Of a DNA stretch of 64,000 nt, positions 28,899 to 38,940 are shown one piece after another. Both the position numbers and the translations under genes were made by a program. The stretch lies in assembly GCA_001048675.1 (NCBI GenBank), contig CCKK01000001.1:62001-126000 (forward strand), given 5' to 3'. Under the pieces are notes generated by a model. It was given only the letters and a program-made list of their open reading frames with translations. It made no database searches and was not told where the DNA came from. Every line of letters begins with the position of its first letter. Positions within the stretch are counted from its first letter, which is position 1. The stretch comes from Vibrio diabolicus (GTDB lineage Bacteria > Pseudomonadota > Gammaproteobacteria > Enterobacterales > Vibrionaceae).

Positions 28899-30308
28899 TT
28901 ATACAGAGTAGTAAAGTTCGAACTCAACTGGGTGAGTTGTCATGTTCACACGCTCTACGTCCTGAGATTTCAGTTCGATGTAAGAGTCGATGAAGTCGTC
29001 AGAGAATACACCACCCGCTGTTAGGAATTCACGATCAGCATCTAGCTCTGCTAGTGCGTCTTTCAGTGAGTATGCAACCGTTGGGATTTCTGCTGCTTCT
29101 TCTGCTGGTAGATCGTAAAGGTCTTTATCCATTGCTTCGCCTGGATGGATCTTGTTCTTAATACCGTCAAGACCAGCCATTAGCATTGATGCAAAGCATA
29201 GGTATGGGTTAGCCGCTGGGTCACCGAAACGAACTTCGATACGACGTGCTTTCGGGCTTGGTACCACAGGGATACGGATAGAAGCAGAGCGGTTACGTGC
29301 AGAGTAAGCAAGCATAACTGGCGCTTCGAAGCCTGGTACAAGACGTTTGTACGAGTTTGTTGATGGGTTAGCAAATGCGTTGATTGCACGAGCGTGTTTG
29401 ATGATACCGCCAATGTAGTAAAGCGCCATTTCAGATAGACCGCCGTACTTGTCACCAGCAAATAGGTTTACACCATCTTTCGCTAGAGATTGGTGAACGT
29501 GCATACCGCTACCGTTGTCACCAACAAGTGGTTTAGGCATGAACGTCGCTGTTTTACCAAACGCGTGAGCAACGTTGTGTACAACGTACTTGTAGATTTG
29601 GATTTCGTCAGCTTTGGTTGTTAGCGTGTTGAAACGAGTTGCGATTTCGTTTTGACCCGCTGTTGCCACTTCGTGGTGGTGTGCTTCAACAACAAGACCC
29701 ATCTCTTCCATTACTAGACACATAGCAGAACGGATATCTTGAGATGAATCCACTGGAGCTACAGGGAAGTAACCACCTTTAACGCCTGGACGGTGACCTT
29801 TGTTACCTTCTTCGTAATCAGAACCTGTGTTCCATGCTGCTTCTACGTCATCGATCTTGAAGAAAGAGCCTGACATGTCAGTCGCGAACTTCACGTCGTC
29901 AAATAGGAAGAATTCTGGCTCAGGACCGATAAGTACAGTATCTGCAACGCCAGTAGAGCGCATGAAGTCTTCAGCGCGTTTTGCGATAGAACGTGGATCA
30001 CGGTCGTAGCCTTGCATTGTTGCCGGCTCTAAGATGTCACAACGGATGTTGAGTGTTGCGTCTTCCGTGAATGGGTCAAGCACAGCAGAAGATGCGTCAG
30101 GCATCATTACCATGTCTGATTCGTTGATACCTTTCCAGCCAGCAACTGATGAACCATCGAACATTTTACCTTCTTCGAAGAAGTCTGCGTCGATTTGGTG
30201 AGCAGGGATCGAAATGTGCTGCTCTTTACCTTTTGTATCAGTGAAGCGTAGGTCAACAAACTTAACTTCGTTTTCTTGGATCAGCGATAGAACGTTTTCT
30301 ACTGACAT
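28899..30308 (-). CDS. glnA: Glutamine synthetase, type I
   Basis: GlnA makes glutamine from glutamate, ammonia and ATP and is the main entry for ammonia at low nitrogen. The 469-residue protein has the beta-grasp N terminus, the ATP-site signature [17 protein letters not shown], the glutamate-site NRSASIRIP, and the adenylylation site LYDLPAEE (tyrosine near 398), indicating control by the adenylyltransferase GlnE. Upstream lie a sigma-54 promoter and NtrC sites; it is transcribed apart from ntrBC. Confidence 0.98.
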   Translation of the reverse strand: MSVENVLSLIQENEVKFVDLRFTDTKGKEQHISIPAHQIDADFFEEGKMFDGSSVAGWKGINESDMVMMPDASSAVLDPFTEDATLNIRCDILEPATMQGYDRDPRSIAKRAEDFMRSTGVADTVLIGPEPEFFLFDDVKFATDMSGSFFKIDDVEAAWNTGSDYEEGNKGHRPGVKGGYFPVAPVDSSQDIRSAMCLVMEEMGLVVEAHHHEVATAGQNEIATRFNTLTTKADEIQIYKYVVHNVAHAFGKTATFMPKPLVGDNGSGMHVHQSLAKDGVNLFAGDKYGGLSEMALYYIGGIIKHARAINAFANPSTNSYKRLVPGFEAPVMLAYSARNRSASIRIPVVPSPKARRIEVRFGDPAANPYLCFASMLMAGLDGIKNKIHPGEAMDKDLYDLPAEEAAEIPTVAYSLKDALAELDADREFLTAGGVFSDDFIDSYIELKSQDVERVNMTTHPVEFELYYSV

Positions 30309-30422
30309 CTTGGATAACCTCCAGTGTTAATAAGCGGTAAAAGCTCGATTTATGAATTATTCATGAAACCTGGCATTGATTAATCAATTTGACTTTTCAT
30401 TAATCGATGCTGTTTTAACTAA

Positions 30423-30438
30423 AGCCAAAACCGTGCCA
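30423..30438 (-). promoter_or_regulatory. Sigma-54 promoter of glnA
   Basis: The minus strand reads TGGCACGGTTTTGGCT, matching the -24/-12 consensus TGGCACG-N4-TTGCW with GG at -24 and GC at -12 in the right spacing. It lies 115 bp before the glnA ATG. Confidence 0.82.
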
Positions 30439-30486
30439 AAAAAAATATTCCATTAATTTCAAGCAATTGTATTTTTTGGCGCTAGC

Positions 30487-30567
30487 TTGGTGCAGATGAT
30501 TGCACCAAAATGATCTTTACTTGCACTATTGTGGTGCGGAAAATAATTATTGCACCATAATGTGACA
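30487..30567 (-). promoter_or_regulatory. NtrC enhancer sites upstream of glnA
   Basis: TGCACTATTGTGGTGCG (30522-30538) is a good NtrC site. TGCACCAAAATGATC (from 30501) and TGCACCATAATGTGACA (30551-30567) have one strong half-site. TTGGTGCA...TGCACCAA (30487-30508) is also a perfect inverted 8-mer sharing a half-site with the second. The cluster lies 50-145 bp beyond the sigma-54 promoter, the usual place for NtrC enhancers. The rest of 30568-30839 holds the typA leader with an imperfect hairpin (about 30775-30814) and no gene. Confidence 0.75.
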
Positions 30568-30839
30568 GGCGCATTGCTTATTCAGCCCAGTTTTTGAGCA
30601 AGAGTCAATTTGAATTATGCATCGATTGGAATAAAGTTGCGTTTAATCAATTCGTTCTGAGGAAGAAAATGGGCATTAAGCGTAAAAATCGCAGAAATGC
30701 TCGGGAGTAGATCACATATTTCTAGGCTTTTTGCTAAAATCTGGTACATTATGGCCGTTTTTTTAATTCAGCAAATGTCGCCAGAGAGCACCCGTTCTCA
30801 GCGTGGGGGCATTTCATCTATCTAAGTGAATCAATATCC

Positions 30840-32669
30840 ATGGCTACTCCACAGATTGATAAATTAAGAAATATCGCGATCATCGCGCACGTTGACCACG
30901 GTAAAACCACGTTGGTTGACAAGCTGCTACAACAATCAGGCACGCTTGAGTCTCGCGGTGAAGCTGAAGAGCGAGTCATGGACTCGAACGACATCGAGAA
31001 AGAGCGCGGTATTACCATTCTTGCTAAAAACACAGCAATCGACTGGAACGATTACCGTATCAACATCGTAGATACTCCGGGACACGCGGACTTCGGTGGC
31101 GAAGTTGAACGTATCATGTCGATGGTAGACTCTGTACTACTTATCGTTGACGCGGTTGATGGTCCAATGCCTCAAACGCGTTTCGTAACACAAAAAGCGT
31201 TTGCTCATGGTCTAAAACCAATCGTTGTTATCAACAAGATTGACCGCCCTGGCGCACGTCCTGATTGGGTTATGGACCAAGTGTTCGACCTATTCGACAA
31301 CCTAGGTGCTTCTGACGAACAGTTAGACTTTAAAGTGGTTTACGCTTCTGCTCTTAACGGTTGGGCTTCTCTAGAAGAAGGCGAAACTGGCGAGAACATG
31401 GAACCGCTATTCGAAACTATCGTTGGCGAAGTAGCTGCACCAGAAGTTGACCTAGATGGTCCACTACAGATGCAAATCTCTCAGTTGGATTACAGCTCTT
31501 ACGTTGGCGTTATCGGCGTTGGCCGTGTAACTCGTGGTAGCGTTAAGCCAAACCAGCAAGTAACGGTTGTTGGTGCAGACGGCAAAACTCGCAACGGTAA
31601 AGTGGGCACAGTAATGGGCTACCTAGGCCTAGAGCGTCACGAAGTTGAACAAGCTAACGCGGGTGATATCATTGCAATCACTGGTCTTGGCGAGCTTAAA
31701 ATCTCTGACACTATCTGTGCACAAAACGCAGTAGAAGCACTACCAGCACTGTCTGTTGATGAACCAACAGTAACCATGACGTTCCAAGTAAACACGTCTC
31801 CATTCGCTGGTAAAGAAGGTAAGTTCGTCACTTCACGTAACATCCTTGAGCGTCTAGAGAAGGAACTGGTACACAACGTTGCACTGCGCGTTGAACAAAC
31901 AGACGATCCAGACAAATTCCGCGTATCAGGCCGTGGTGAGCTTCACCTGTCTATCCTGATCGAAAACATGCGTCGTGAAGGCTTCGAGCTTGCCGTATCT
32001 CGTCCAGAAGTAATCATCAAAGAAGAAGATGGTCAGCTAATGGAACCGTTTGAAACGGTAACTATCGACGTAATGGAAGAGCACCAAGGCGGTATCATGG
32101 AGAATATCGGCCTACGTAAAGGTGAGCTGAAAGATATGGCTCCAGACGGTAAAGGCCGTGTACGTATGGACTTCATCATGCCATCTCGTGGTCTGATCGG
32201 CTTCCAAACGGAGTTCATGACACTGACTTCTGGTTCTGGTCTTCTATACCACACGTTTGACCACTACGGCCCACACAAAGGCGGTAACATCGGTCAGCGT
32301 ATCAACGGTGTTCTGATTGCTAACGCTGCGGGTAAAGCGCTAACTAACGCACTGTTCAACCTTCAAGAACGTGGTCGTCTATTTATCGGTCACGGTGTGG
32401 AAGTTTACGAAGGCATGGTTATCGGTATTCACAGCCGCGACAACGACCTAACAGTAAACGCACTGAAAGGTAAGCAGCTAACCAACGTTCGTGCATCTGG
32501 TACAGATGACGCACAGGTTCTAACTCCGCCAATCATCATGACACTAGAGCAAGCGCTTGAGTTCATCGATGACGACGAGCTAGTAGAAGTAACACCTGAA
32601 AGCATCCGTATCCGTAAGAAATTCCTAACGGAAAGCGATCGTAAACGTGCTTCTCGTGGCGCGAAATAA
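30840..32669 (+). CDS. typA: Translational GTPase TypA/BipA
   Basis: BipA is an EF-G-like GTPase that helps 50S assembly, notably at low temperature, and adaptation to stress. The 609-residue protein has P-loop [10 protein letters not shown] (16-25), switch [25 protein letters not shown], domain II, and the BipA-specific C-terminal domain with [14 protein letters not shown]. The start has little Shine-Dalgarno sequence (TAAGTGAATCAATATCC). It is divergent from glnA, as in enterobacteria. Confidence 0.97.
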   Translation: MATPQIDKLRNIAIIAHVDHGKTTLVDKLLQQSGTLESRGEAEERVMDSNDIEKERGITILAKNTAIDWNDYRINIVDTPGHADFGGEVERIMSMVDSVLLIVDAVDGPMPQTRFVTQKAFAHGLKPIVVINKIDRPGARPDWVMDQVFDLFDNLGASDEQLDFKVVYASALNGWASLEEGETGENMEPLFETIVGEVAAPEVDLDGPLQMQISQLDYSSYVGVIGVGRVTRGSVKPNQQVTVVGADGKTRNGKVGTVMGYLGLERHEVEQANAGDIIAITGLGELKISDTICAQNAVEALPALSVDEPTVTMTFQVNTSPFAGKEGKFVTSRNILERLEKELVHNVALRVEQTDDPDKFRVSGRGELHLSILIENMRREGFELAVSRPEVIIKEEDGQLMEPFETVTIDVMEEHQGGIMENIGLRKGELKDMAPDGKGRVRMDFIMPSRGLIGFQTEFMTLTSGSGLLYHTFDHYGPHKGGNIGQRINGVLIANAAGKALTNALFNLQERGRLFIGHGVEVYEGMVIGIHSRDNDLTVNALKGKQLTNVRASGTDDAQVLTPPIIMTLEQALEFIDDDELVEVTPESIRIRKKFLTESDRKRASRGAK

Positions 32670-32698
32670 TTTTCGTTAAGCGATTCAATTAAGAAGAA

Positions 32699-32724
32699 GC
32701 CCTGAGTTATGCTCAGGGTTTTTT
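32699..32724 (+). terminator. Terminator of typA
   Basis: CCCTGAG (32700-32706) pairs with CTCAGGG (32712-32718), followed by TTTTTT. A TTG codon inside its T-tract extends the next reading frame but is unlikely to be a start. Confidence 0.87.
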
Positions 32725-32749
32725 GTATCTAGAGAATGAACATATCAGC

Positions 32750-33292
32750 ATGAAGCCAATTGTGATTACTGGTGGCCCAGGTGCGGGGAAAACCACCCTA
32801 CTGAATGCATTAGCGCGGCAAGGGTATGCGACGTTTGCAGAGAGCTCTCGTACGCTGATTGAACAGCAAAACCAGTTAGACGACGGTATCTTGCCGTGGA
32901 CGAACCTGCCTGAGTTTGCTCAATTGTGTCTCAACTTGATGAGCAAGCAAAAGAGTGATGCGCGTTGTCATGACGTTGCGTTTGTTGATCGCGCCATCCC
33001 AGACATCATTGCTTACTTACAAGTGGGTGGTTGTAAGGTTGACCAAGCTTTCTTAACTGAAAGTGCTGGGTACCATAGTCAGGTGTTTACTTGTCGACCT
33101 GAAGCATCCATTTACGTGCAAGATGAAGTGCGTCCACACAGCTTTGAAGAAGCATTGGAGATTCATCAATCCTTAGTGGATATCTATGCTGAATTAGGTT
33201 ACGAAGTGGTAGAAGTGCCATGGGGCAGTGTGCTAGAACGAGTAGGTTTTGTTCGAAGAGTCATCGGTTTAGTTGATGAGGTCGCAGACTAA
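32750..33292 (+). CDS. P-loop NTPase (AAA_28-type), unknown role
   Basis: The 180-residue protein has Walker A GGPGAGKTTLLNAL near its N terminus, a Walker-B-like VAFVDRAIPDIIAYL, and a C-terminal helical part. It fits the small AAA_28 group of predicted ATPases or kinases. ATG 32750 is preferred because the longer frame from TTG 32723 lies in the typA terminator; the ribosome site is weak. The downstream CCTCCT/AGGAGG hairpin (33295-33310) lacks a good T-tract. Confidence 0.8.
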   Translation: MKPIVITGGPGAGKTTLLNALARQGYATFAESSRTLIEQQNQLDDGILPWTNLPEFAQLCLNLMSKQKSDARCHDVAFVDRAIPDIIAYLQVGGCKVDQAFLTESAGYHSQVFTCRPEASIYVQDEVRPHSFEEALEIHQSLVDIYAELGYEVVEVPWGSVLERVGFVRRVIGLVDEVAD

Positions 33293-33323
33293 AACCTCCT
33301 CGCTAGGAGGAGGCTTGAATCAT

Positions 33324-33965
33324 TTACTTTTGATTGAGCTTTTGTAGGAACTTATCAGACTCTGCAATCGCTTCGTTCATCTGTTTGATGGCAAACTGAA
33401 TGTCTTTCTCTAGACTAGAAAATTCACCTTGTAGAGAGCCAATCGCACTGGCGTTAAGGTTGTGTTTCAAGTACAACGTGTTGTCGCGCAGTGTATTTAG
33501 TACAGGCGTCATCTTTTTCTCTGCACGCTTCATTGCGCTAAGCATGGTTTTGTACGAAGCTTTGGTTTCACGTAGCTTTTGTTCGCTTGAACGGCGCAAT
33601 TTCGCGCTCGAGTACAGCTCTAGTTCGTCTTGCCATTCATCAAACAGTGCGCCGGAAACGTCTTCAATCGCAGCAATGCGGTCACGAACGTCTTGCGCCG
33701 CTTTTTCGCTGTCTTCGTACTTGTCATTAATTTTGTTGTAGACACTTTCTAGCTCACCACCATTAAAATTAGTGATCGCAGATAAGGCTTCGAGCGCACT
33801 GGTGAATTCTTCTTGTGCATCTTGTTGAGATTCTTTGGCATCTTCAACGCGGTCGACCATAATATCTCGTTTATGGTACCCAACTTGCTCCATCGCTGAG
33901 TAATAAGCAGATTGACACCCTGTTAAAGTGAAAATTGATAGTACAATTGCTAATAAATAAGGCAT
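33324..33965 (-). CDS. DUF2959 lipoprotein
   Basis: This 213-residue protein has a lipoprotein signal (LTGC, lipidated C17) and a mostly alpha-helical coiled-coil body (about 35-205) rich in E, K and A. It matches DUF2959, a family of unknown function found in marine gammaproteobacteria. The lipid anchor and helical hairpin suggest an envelope protein. Its start abuts the inverted-repeat element at 33984, so part of its promoter may come from that element. Confidence 0.85.
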   Translation of the reverse strand: MPYLLAIVLSIFTLTGCQSAYYSAMEQVGYHKRDIMVDRVEDAKESQQDAQEEFTSALEALSAITNFNGGELESVYNKINDKYEDSEKAAQDVRDRIAAIEDVSGALFDEWQDELELYSSAKLRRSSEQKLRETKASYKTMLSAMKRAEKKMTPVLNTLRDNTLYLKHNLNASAIGSLQGEFSSLEKDIQFAIKQMNEAIAESDKFLQKLNQK

Positions 33966-33983
33966 TCTTATGTCCTCGACAAT

Positions 33984-34250
33984 AGGGTCTGCCGACCTTT
34001 TGTGGTTGTTTTTTGTTCGATATAAAAGCGTTTTAATCGCGGCGAGAGGGTTGTAGCATAGTCATTCTAAGCAAAACGCCTCTCAACAAAGAGTAAAACG
34101 CTTCTAGACGAACCCTTCGGGCAGCGCTTGTGGTTTCTTTCTACTGCGTTATCGGCTTCTCTGGTAGGTTAACTACAATTCAAAGCCTCTGCCTTGTATA
34201 AAGAACCCACAAACTGCTGCAAAAATCAGCTCAAAAGGTCAACAGACCCT
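33984..34250. repeat. 267-bp element with 19-bp terminal inverted repeats (MITE-like)
   Basis: AGGGTCTGCCGACCTTTTG (33984-34002) and its near-complement CAAAAGGTCAACAGACCCT (34232-34250) match at 17 of 19 positions. They enclose 229 bp with no ORF and fill nearly the whole gap between the DUF2959 gene and yihY. No clear target duplication is seen; flanks are AAT and TAT. The arrangement is that of a non-autonomous transposable element; I cannot assign it to an IS family. Confidence 0.6.
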
Positions 34251-34266
34251 TATTATGGGATGAACT

Positions 34267-35211
34267 ATGAACCAGTTATCAGAGAGTTACAAGGCAAGAT
34301 TAATCAATCTACTGCCAAGTTGCGTCGCGTTTTTTAAGTATCTTCTTAAGCGATTAACGCATGATCGCGTCAATGTGAACGCGGGCTATCTTGCCTACAT
34401 TACCTTGTTATCCATCGTGCCAATGCTGACGGTATTGTTATCAATATTGTCGAAATTTCCCGTTTTTGCGAACGTCGGTGAGGTGTTGCAAGGCTACATT
34501 ATTGAGAATTTTGTTCCGGCATCTGGGGAAGCTGTACATACGGCATTGCAGGAATTTGTGGCGAATACGGGCAAAATGAGCGCGGTTGGCGGTGGGTTTT
34601 TATTCATTGCTGCAGTCATGCTGATTTCGAACATTGATAAGAACTTAAACTACATTTGGCGAGTTAAAGATAAGCGCCGTTTAGTCTTTTCATTCTCTAT
34701 GTATTGGATGGTACTCACGTTAGGGCCGATCATGGTCGGTGCGAGTATCGCGGCTACATCGTACGTGACCTCACTGCAAATTTTAGAGAACGAGACATTA
34801 TCTGGTGCGTTCAATCTGTTTTTACGTTGGTTACCGCTGTTGTTGTCTTTTTTCGCTTTCCTTGGCTTATATATTCTGGTGCCGAATAAAAAAGTGCACC
34901 TGGCTCATGGCGCGATGGGGGCAGCAGTCGCTGCGATACTGTTCGAATTAAGTAAAAAGGGCTTTGCACTCTACATCACGCAGTTCCCATCTTATCAGCT
35001 CATTTACGGCGCGTTAGCCGCGATTCCTATCTTGTTTGTTTGGGTGTATTTATGCTGGATGATCGTGTTATTGGGTGCGGAAGTCACAGCAGCGCTTGGT
35101 GAGCGAGAGAACTGGAGTGAAGATTTAGACATGATACACTCGACCGCTGAATCTCAGTTAACAGATGAAGGAAGCGAGAGTAGTGATAGCGCTAATTCAA
35201 CGAGTCAGTGA
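34267..35211 (+). CDS. YihY/BrkB-family inner-membrane protein
   Basis: The 314-residue protein has about six membrane helices and family motifs [20 protein letters not shown] and [19 protein letters not shown]. The YihY/UPF0761 family was once called RNase BN, wrongly, and its function is unknown. The tail is acidic and hydrophilic. The dtd start lies inside its last 30 bases, so the two are translationally linked, as in E. coli. Confidence 0.9.
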   Translation: MNQLSESYKARLINLLPSCVAFFKYLLKRLTHDRVNVNAGYLAYITLLSIVPMLTVLLSILSKFPVFANVGEVLQGYIIENFVPASGEAVHTALQEFVANTGKMSAVGGGFLFIAAVMLISNIDKNLNYIWRVKDKRRLVFSFSMYWMVLTLGPIMVGASIAATSYVTSLQILENETLSGAFNLFLRWLPLLLSFFAFLGLYILVPNKKVHLAHGAMGAAVAAILFELSKKGFALYITQFPSYQLIYGALAAIPILFVWVYLCWMIVLLGAEVTAALGERENWSEDLDMIHSTAESQLTDEGSESSDSANSTSQ

Positions 35212-35617
35212 AGCTGCCGTCCGTGTGGATGGTGAAGTCGTAGGGGAAATTGATCGTGGTCTGCTGGTCTTATTAGGAGTAGAGAAAGACGACGATGAGG
35301 CCAAAGCAAAACGCTTGATGGAGCGTGTTACGACCTACCGCGTGTTCGAAGATGATGAAGGTAAGATGAACCTAAACGTCAAACAGGTAGCAGGCAAAGT
35401 GCTGGTGGTTTCTCAATTTACGTTACCTGCGGATACAAAAAAAGGCACTCGTGCTGGCTTTTCTCGCGGTGCGCATCCTGCTGATGCTGAGCGCTTGTAT
35501 GATTACTTTTCTGATTTGTGTGAACAAGTTTTACCCACACAGCGTGGCCGCTTCGCTGCCGATATGAAAGTGTCCTTGGTGAATGACGGTCCGGTGACGT
35601 TTTGGTTGCAGGTCTAG
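35183..35617 (+). CDS. dtd: D-aminoacyl-tRNA deacylase
   Basis: Dtd hydrolyses D-aminoacyl-tRNAs (and glycyl-tRNA-Ala) to protect translation. The 144-residue protein starts at GTG 35183 ([15 protein letters not shown]), preceded by AGCGAGAGTA; the earlier ATG 35165 would add six unmatched residues. The two catalytic signatures, SQFTLPADT and [11 protein letters not shown] at the C terminus, are intact. It overlaps the yihY end by 29 bp. Confidence 0.94.
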   Translation: MIALIQRVSEAAVRVDGEVVGEIDRGLLVLLGVEKDDDEAKAKRLMERVTTYRVFEDDEGKMNLNVKQVAGKVLVVSQFTLPADTKKGTRAGFSRGAHPADAERLYDYFSDLCEQVLPTQRGRFAADMKVSLVNDGPVTFWLQV

Positions 35618-35723
35618 TCTGGTAACACCGGTGCCATAGTCTAAGCTTTAACTCCAAGCTCATGGAATTGGCTTGGAGTGATTTTCCCGACATTTATTAG
35701 TGTTGTGCTTTCAAAGGATTGAT

Positions 35724-36641
35724 ATGTTCAAACTCATTACTCCCAAAACCGATAATCAGATAAACAAGTATTATCAGTTTCGTTGGCAACTGCTTCGTGA
35801 GCCATGGCGTATGCCAATTGGCTCTGAACGCGATGAATACGATGAAATGAGCCATCACCGTATGATTGTTGATGGCCGAGGTCGTCCTATGGCGATCGGT
35901 CGTTTATACATTACGCCGGATAATGATGGCCAAATCCGCTATATGGCGGTTAAAAATAATCGCCGCAGTAAGGGGATGGGCTCGCTGGTTCTGGTCGCGC
36001 TAGAGTCGTTAGCACGCCAAGAAGGGGCGAAGCGCTTGGTGTGTAATGCCCGTGAAGATGCCATCGCCTTTTACGAGAAAAATGGCTTTGAGCGTCGCGG
36101 TGAACTAACCGACGAGCGCGGTCCTGTGCGTCACCAACAAATGGTGAAACCATTGGATCCGATGGCGAATGTGTTACGTCGCCCAGAATGGTGCACTGAA
36201 CTTCAGCAGCGCTGGGAGCAACAGATCCCAATTAGCGACAAAATGGGGATAAAAATTAACCAGTACACGGGTTATCAGTTTGAATGCTGCGCGCAACTTA
36301 ATCCTAACCTTAATCCGCATAACACCATGTTTGCGGGGTCGGCTTTTACTTTAGCCACCTTGACGGGGTGGGGTATGACGTGGCTGCTGCTTAAAGAGCG
36401 CGGTCTGCATGGTGATATTGTGTTGGCCGACAGTTCGATTCGTTATCGTCAACCAGTCGAGCAAAACCCTGTGGCGAGCACTTCGTTGGATGGGATCAGT
36501 GGTGACCTAGATCGATTGGAGTCAGGGCGCAAAGCACGCATCGTCATTCACGTGGTGATTTATAGTGGCGACACGCCAGCCGTAGATTTTGTTGGTACCT
36601 ATATGCTGATACCGAACTATTCGCAATTACTCAGTTGTTAA
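35724..36641 (+). CDS. yiiD: YiiD-like protein: GNAT domain fused to hotdog thioesterase-like domain
   Basis: From ATG 35724 (after AAAGGATTGAT) the product is 305 residues. Residues 1-150 are a GNAT acyltransferase domain with the CoA loop VKNNRRSKGMGSLVL. Residues 155-305 are a hotdog fold with NPNLNPHNTMFAGSAFTLAT, the YiiD_C domain. In E. coli the family has been linked to malonyl-ACP decarboxylation that primes fatty-acid synthesis; I recall this rather than see it. It follows dtd by 106 bp, a conserved neighbour, and could share its transcript. Confidence 0.88.
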   Translation: MFKLITPKTDNQINKYYQFRWQLLREPWRMPIGSERDEYDEMSHHRMIVDGRGRPMAIGRLYITPDNDGQIRYMAVKNNRRSKGMGSLVLVALESLARQEGAKRLVCNAREDAIAFYEKNGFERRGELTDERGPVRHQQMVKPLDPMANVLRRPEWCTELQQRWEQQIPISDKMGIKINQYTGYQFECCAQLNPNLNPHNTMFAGSAFTLATLTGWGMTWLLLKERGLHGDIVLADSSIRYRQPVEQNPVASTSLDGISGDLDRLESGRKARIVIHVVIYSGDTPAVDFVGTYMLIPNYSQLLSC

Positions 36642-36654
36642 TTGAGAGGGCGCC

Positions 36655-38748
36655 TTACTGATCTGTAGGGCGCTTATCTGTTTCGTTTTCTCGCTCTGTC
36701 GGTGGGAGGATTTGTTCCTCTGTGGTGGGATCAGTGACAGATGCTTCGTCTTCTTCGACAATTTCTTCGGAAAATTCTTCCTCTTGAATCTCCACATTGA
36801 TGTTATCAATCGCAGTTGGCAGCTCCATGGCTGATTCACTTGTTTGTGGAGTGCTTTCAACATCAGCCGGTGCTTTTGGTGCTGGTGCTTTTAAACATTC
36901 ATTATGATGGATTTCGCCACTGAGTAGATCGCCTTCAACGCTCCCGCACGACTCTTTCAATTGATAAACAATGCCATTTAGCGGGTTGTTGGCCATATCA
37001 AACTCGCCCCAAACCCTACCACTCATAGCTTTCCCAGAAATGGTGACTGGTTCTATGGCGACTTTCCCTCGTTGCGCGCTTAAACGCAGCGGACTTAAGG
37101 TAATGGCTTTGAGCGAATGATTCGCTTGGGATTTAAAACGGGTATCTCGTAGGTTGGCTTCCACTTCACCAGATAAGCTGTAGGCCAGCATGTTGCGATC
37201 ACCTGATAATCCTTGTAAATCGAGGCTGAGATCGGAAAAACCATCAATGGCCAGTGTGTTGGGTAAATAATCGTGGAAGAGTGATAAGGGAATGCCATCG
37301 GCATTGAGGTTGAGTGCCCAAGGCTGGCTCGGAGTACTTAGGTTTATCTGTCCGATGCCTTCTACGTAGCCTTGCTCGAGTGGTGCAAAAAGGCGTGTCA
37401 GTTTCCAAAAGCCATTCTCACTTTGCATGGCAAGTGCAGCATGAGACGTGAGCACTTGGTTATAACTGGCGTTTACAACGCTAGCGTCCAGATCGCCATG
37501 CCAAAGGCCCCAACGTTGATTGACCTGTTTAAGATCAAGCTGCTGCCCTTCGATGTTTAAACCGGAGAACTGCCAATAAGGTTCGTGAGATAGCTGAATG
37601 ATCTGGCTGCGCTCGATGTCGAGTCGTTGGATTGTGACATGATCTAACTTACTGATGGCTGCGTGCCACCAGTTTTGGTTATCTTCAGGTTGTATTGCCC
37701 ACTTGAGGCCTTGAATGGAGGCTTCTTCGAGTTGCCATTGCGTTGGAGTGAACACCCCAGAGACCTGCACACGACCTTGCTGCCAATCTAAGCTGAGATC
37801 GTTGAGCTGGATTTTTCCAGGCTCTATAGCAGCACTTAAACGCGGCTCTATTGCGGTTTGCTGTTGGAATTGGACGCTATCCGCCTGCAATGAAACTTGA
37901 GCCGTTGTCTCCCAGAGAGATAGTGGCAGTGTGGCGTTTTCTACGGAGAGCTCTAAGTTTTGCCAGTGCCAATCGCCCCATTCAATATCGGCGTTCAGTA
38001 AGTCTAAGCTATTAATGTGATTAATCTTGAATGGTATTGCTTGCCAAGGCTTAGCAAGCAGTGATTGGAGCTGGATATAATTGAGTTGCAACTTATTGAT
38101 GGTCACATTCACTAAAGACCAGCCTTGTGGATACTGCTCGCCTTGCCCTGAAATTTGACTGTTACGCCAGTTAAATGAAGTGCCATAGAGCGTACTGTCT
38201 TGCGGTTTGTAGTCCATGTCGACCAAGACCTGATTAAAGGCTTCGCCATTCCAATAGATCTGGTCGGCTGCAAGTTGAACCTCGCCATATGGTATTAACT
38301 GGCCATTCCATTGTGGTGATTGAATTTGAAAGTCAATGCCATTACCAGAAAACTGCTCGTCGGCGTAATCAATATTTTTGAGCGCGATTTGATGGAACAA
38401 AACGTTATCTAAAGGCGGGAGCTTTGGCGCGCCATACTGCAAATTAAGTCCATCAATCAATAAGCTATCAACGATCCATTTACCATCGCGATAAACATCG
38501 GGATTCATCCATAAATCGACTTGCTCGATATAAGAAGCGTCGTCTACGTTTGTGTTCACACCCTGTAAAGTTAGGTGGTAGGGAAAATCGTAACGCACGC
38601 TTTCTGCTTGAAAGGGCAAGGAAATGCTGTTTGATAGCAGACGCCAAGTTGCATCGGCGTAAGATGTTGTTAACAGCGCAATCGTAGTGGCCGGAATGGC
38701 AACTAAGATAACCAGTAACAGAATTAGAAATCGACGCGCTGTTTTCAT
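36655..38748 (-). CDS. AsmA-like inner-membrane-anchored protein
   Basis: The 697-residue protein has one N-terminal membrane helix (about 7-28) and a long beta-rich periplasmic region typical of AsmA/TamB-like proteins, which are thought to bridge the envelope and influence phospholipid transport. The part around 480-600 (DLSLDLQGLSGDRNMLAYSL, PLRLSAQRGKVAIEPVTISG) is closest to the AsmA C-terminal pattern. The last 75 residues are very acidic and disordered with E/D/P/T repeats, an unusual tail. Its 3' end converges on yiiD with 13 bp between stops. Confidence 0.78.
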   Translation of the reverse strand: MKTARRFLILLLVILVAIPATTIALLTTSYADATWRLLSNSISLPFQAESVRYDFPYHLTLQGVNTNVDDASYIEQVDLWMNPDVYRDGKWIVDSLLIDGLNLQYGAPKLPPLDNVLFHQIALKNIDYADEQFSGNGIDFQIQSPQWNGQLIPYGEVQLAADQIYWNGEAFNQVLVDMDYKPQDSTLYGTSFNWRNSQISGQGEQYPQGWSLVNVTINKLQLNYIQLQSLLAKPWQAIPFKINHINSLDLLNADIEWGDWHWQNLELSVENATLPLSLWETTAQVSLQADSVQFQQQTAIEPRLSAAIEPGKIQLNDLSLDWQQGRVQVSGVFTPTQWQLEEASIQGLKWAIQPEDNQNWWHAAISKLDHVTIQRLDIERSQIIQLSHEPYWQFSGLNIEGQQLDLKQVNQRWGLWHGDLDASVVNASYNQVLTSHAALAMQSENGFWKLTRLFAPLEQGYVEGIGQINLSTPSQPWALNLNADGIPLSLFHDYLPNTLAIDGFSDLSLDLQGLSGDRNMLAYSLSGEVEANLRDTRFKSQANHSLKAITLSPLRLSAQRGKVAIEPVTISGKAMSGRVWGEFDMANNPLNGIVYQLKESCGSVEGDLLSGEIHHNECLKAPAPKAPADVESTPQTSESAMELPTAIDNINVEIQEEEFSEEIVEEDEASVTDPTTEEQILPPTERENETDKRPTDQ

Positions 38749-38825
38749 CCCTGCTAGAACCTACGTTTGCTATTAAATAAAACTAGATAGGCTTTAGCTT
38801 GTATCAATATTCTGCGGTATTCAAT

Positions 38826-38850
38826 AAAAAGCCCCTCAAAAGAGGGGCTT
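38826..38850 (-). terminator. Terminator of pckA
   Basis: AGCCCCTC (38831-38838) pairs with GAGGGGCT (38843-38850). On the minus strand it is followed by TTTTTATTG. Confidence 0.85.
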
Positions 38851-38940
38851 GAAGCGGTTTTTTGTAACTTGGTCTACGTAAAAGTGATAAGTGGCTGCCC
38901 ACTTATCACTGTGGTTTACGCGACGTCGTTGTTACTCGAC

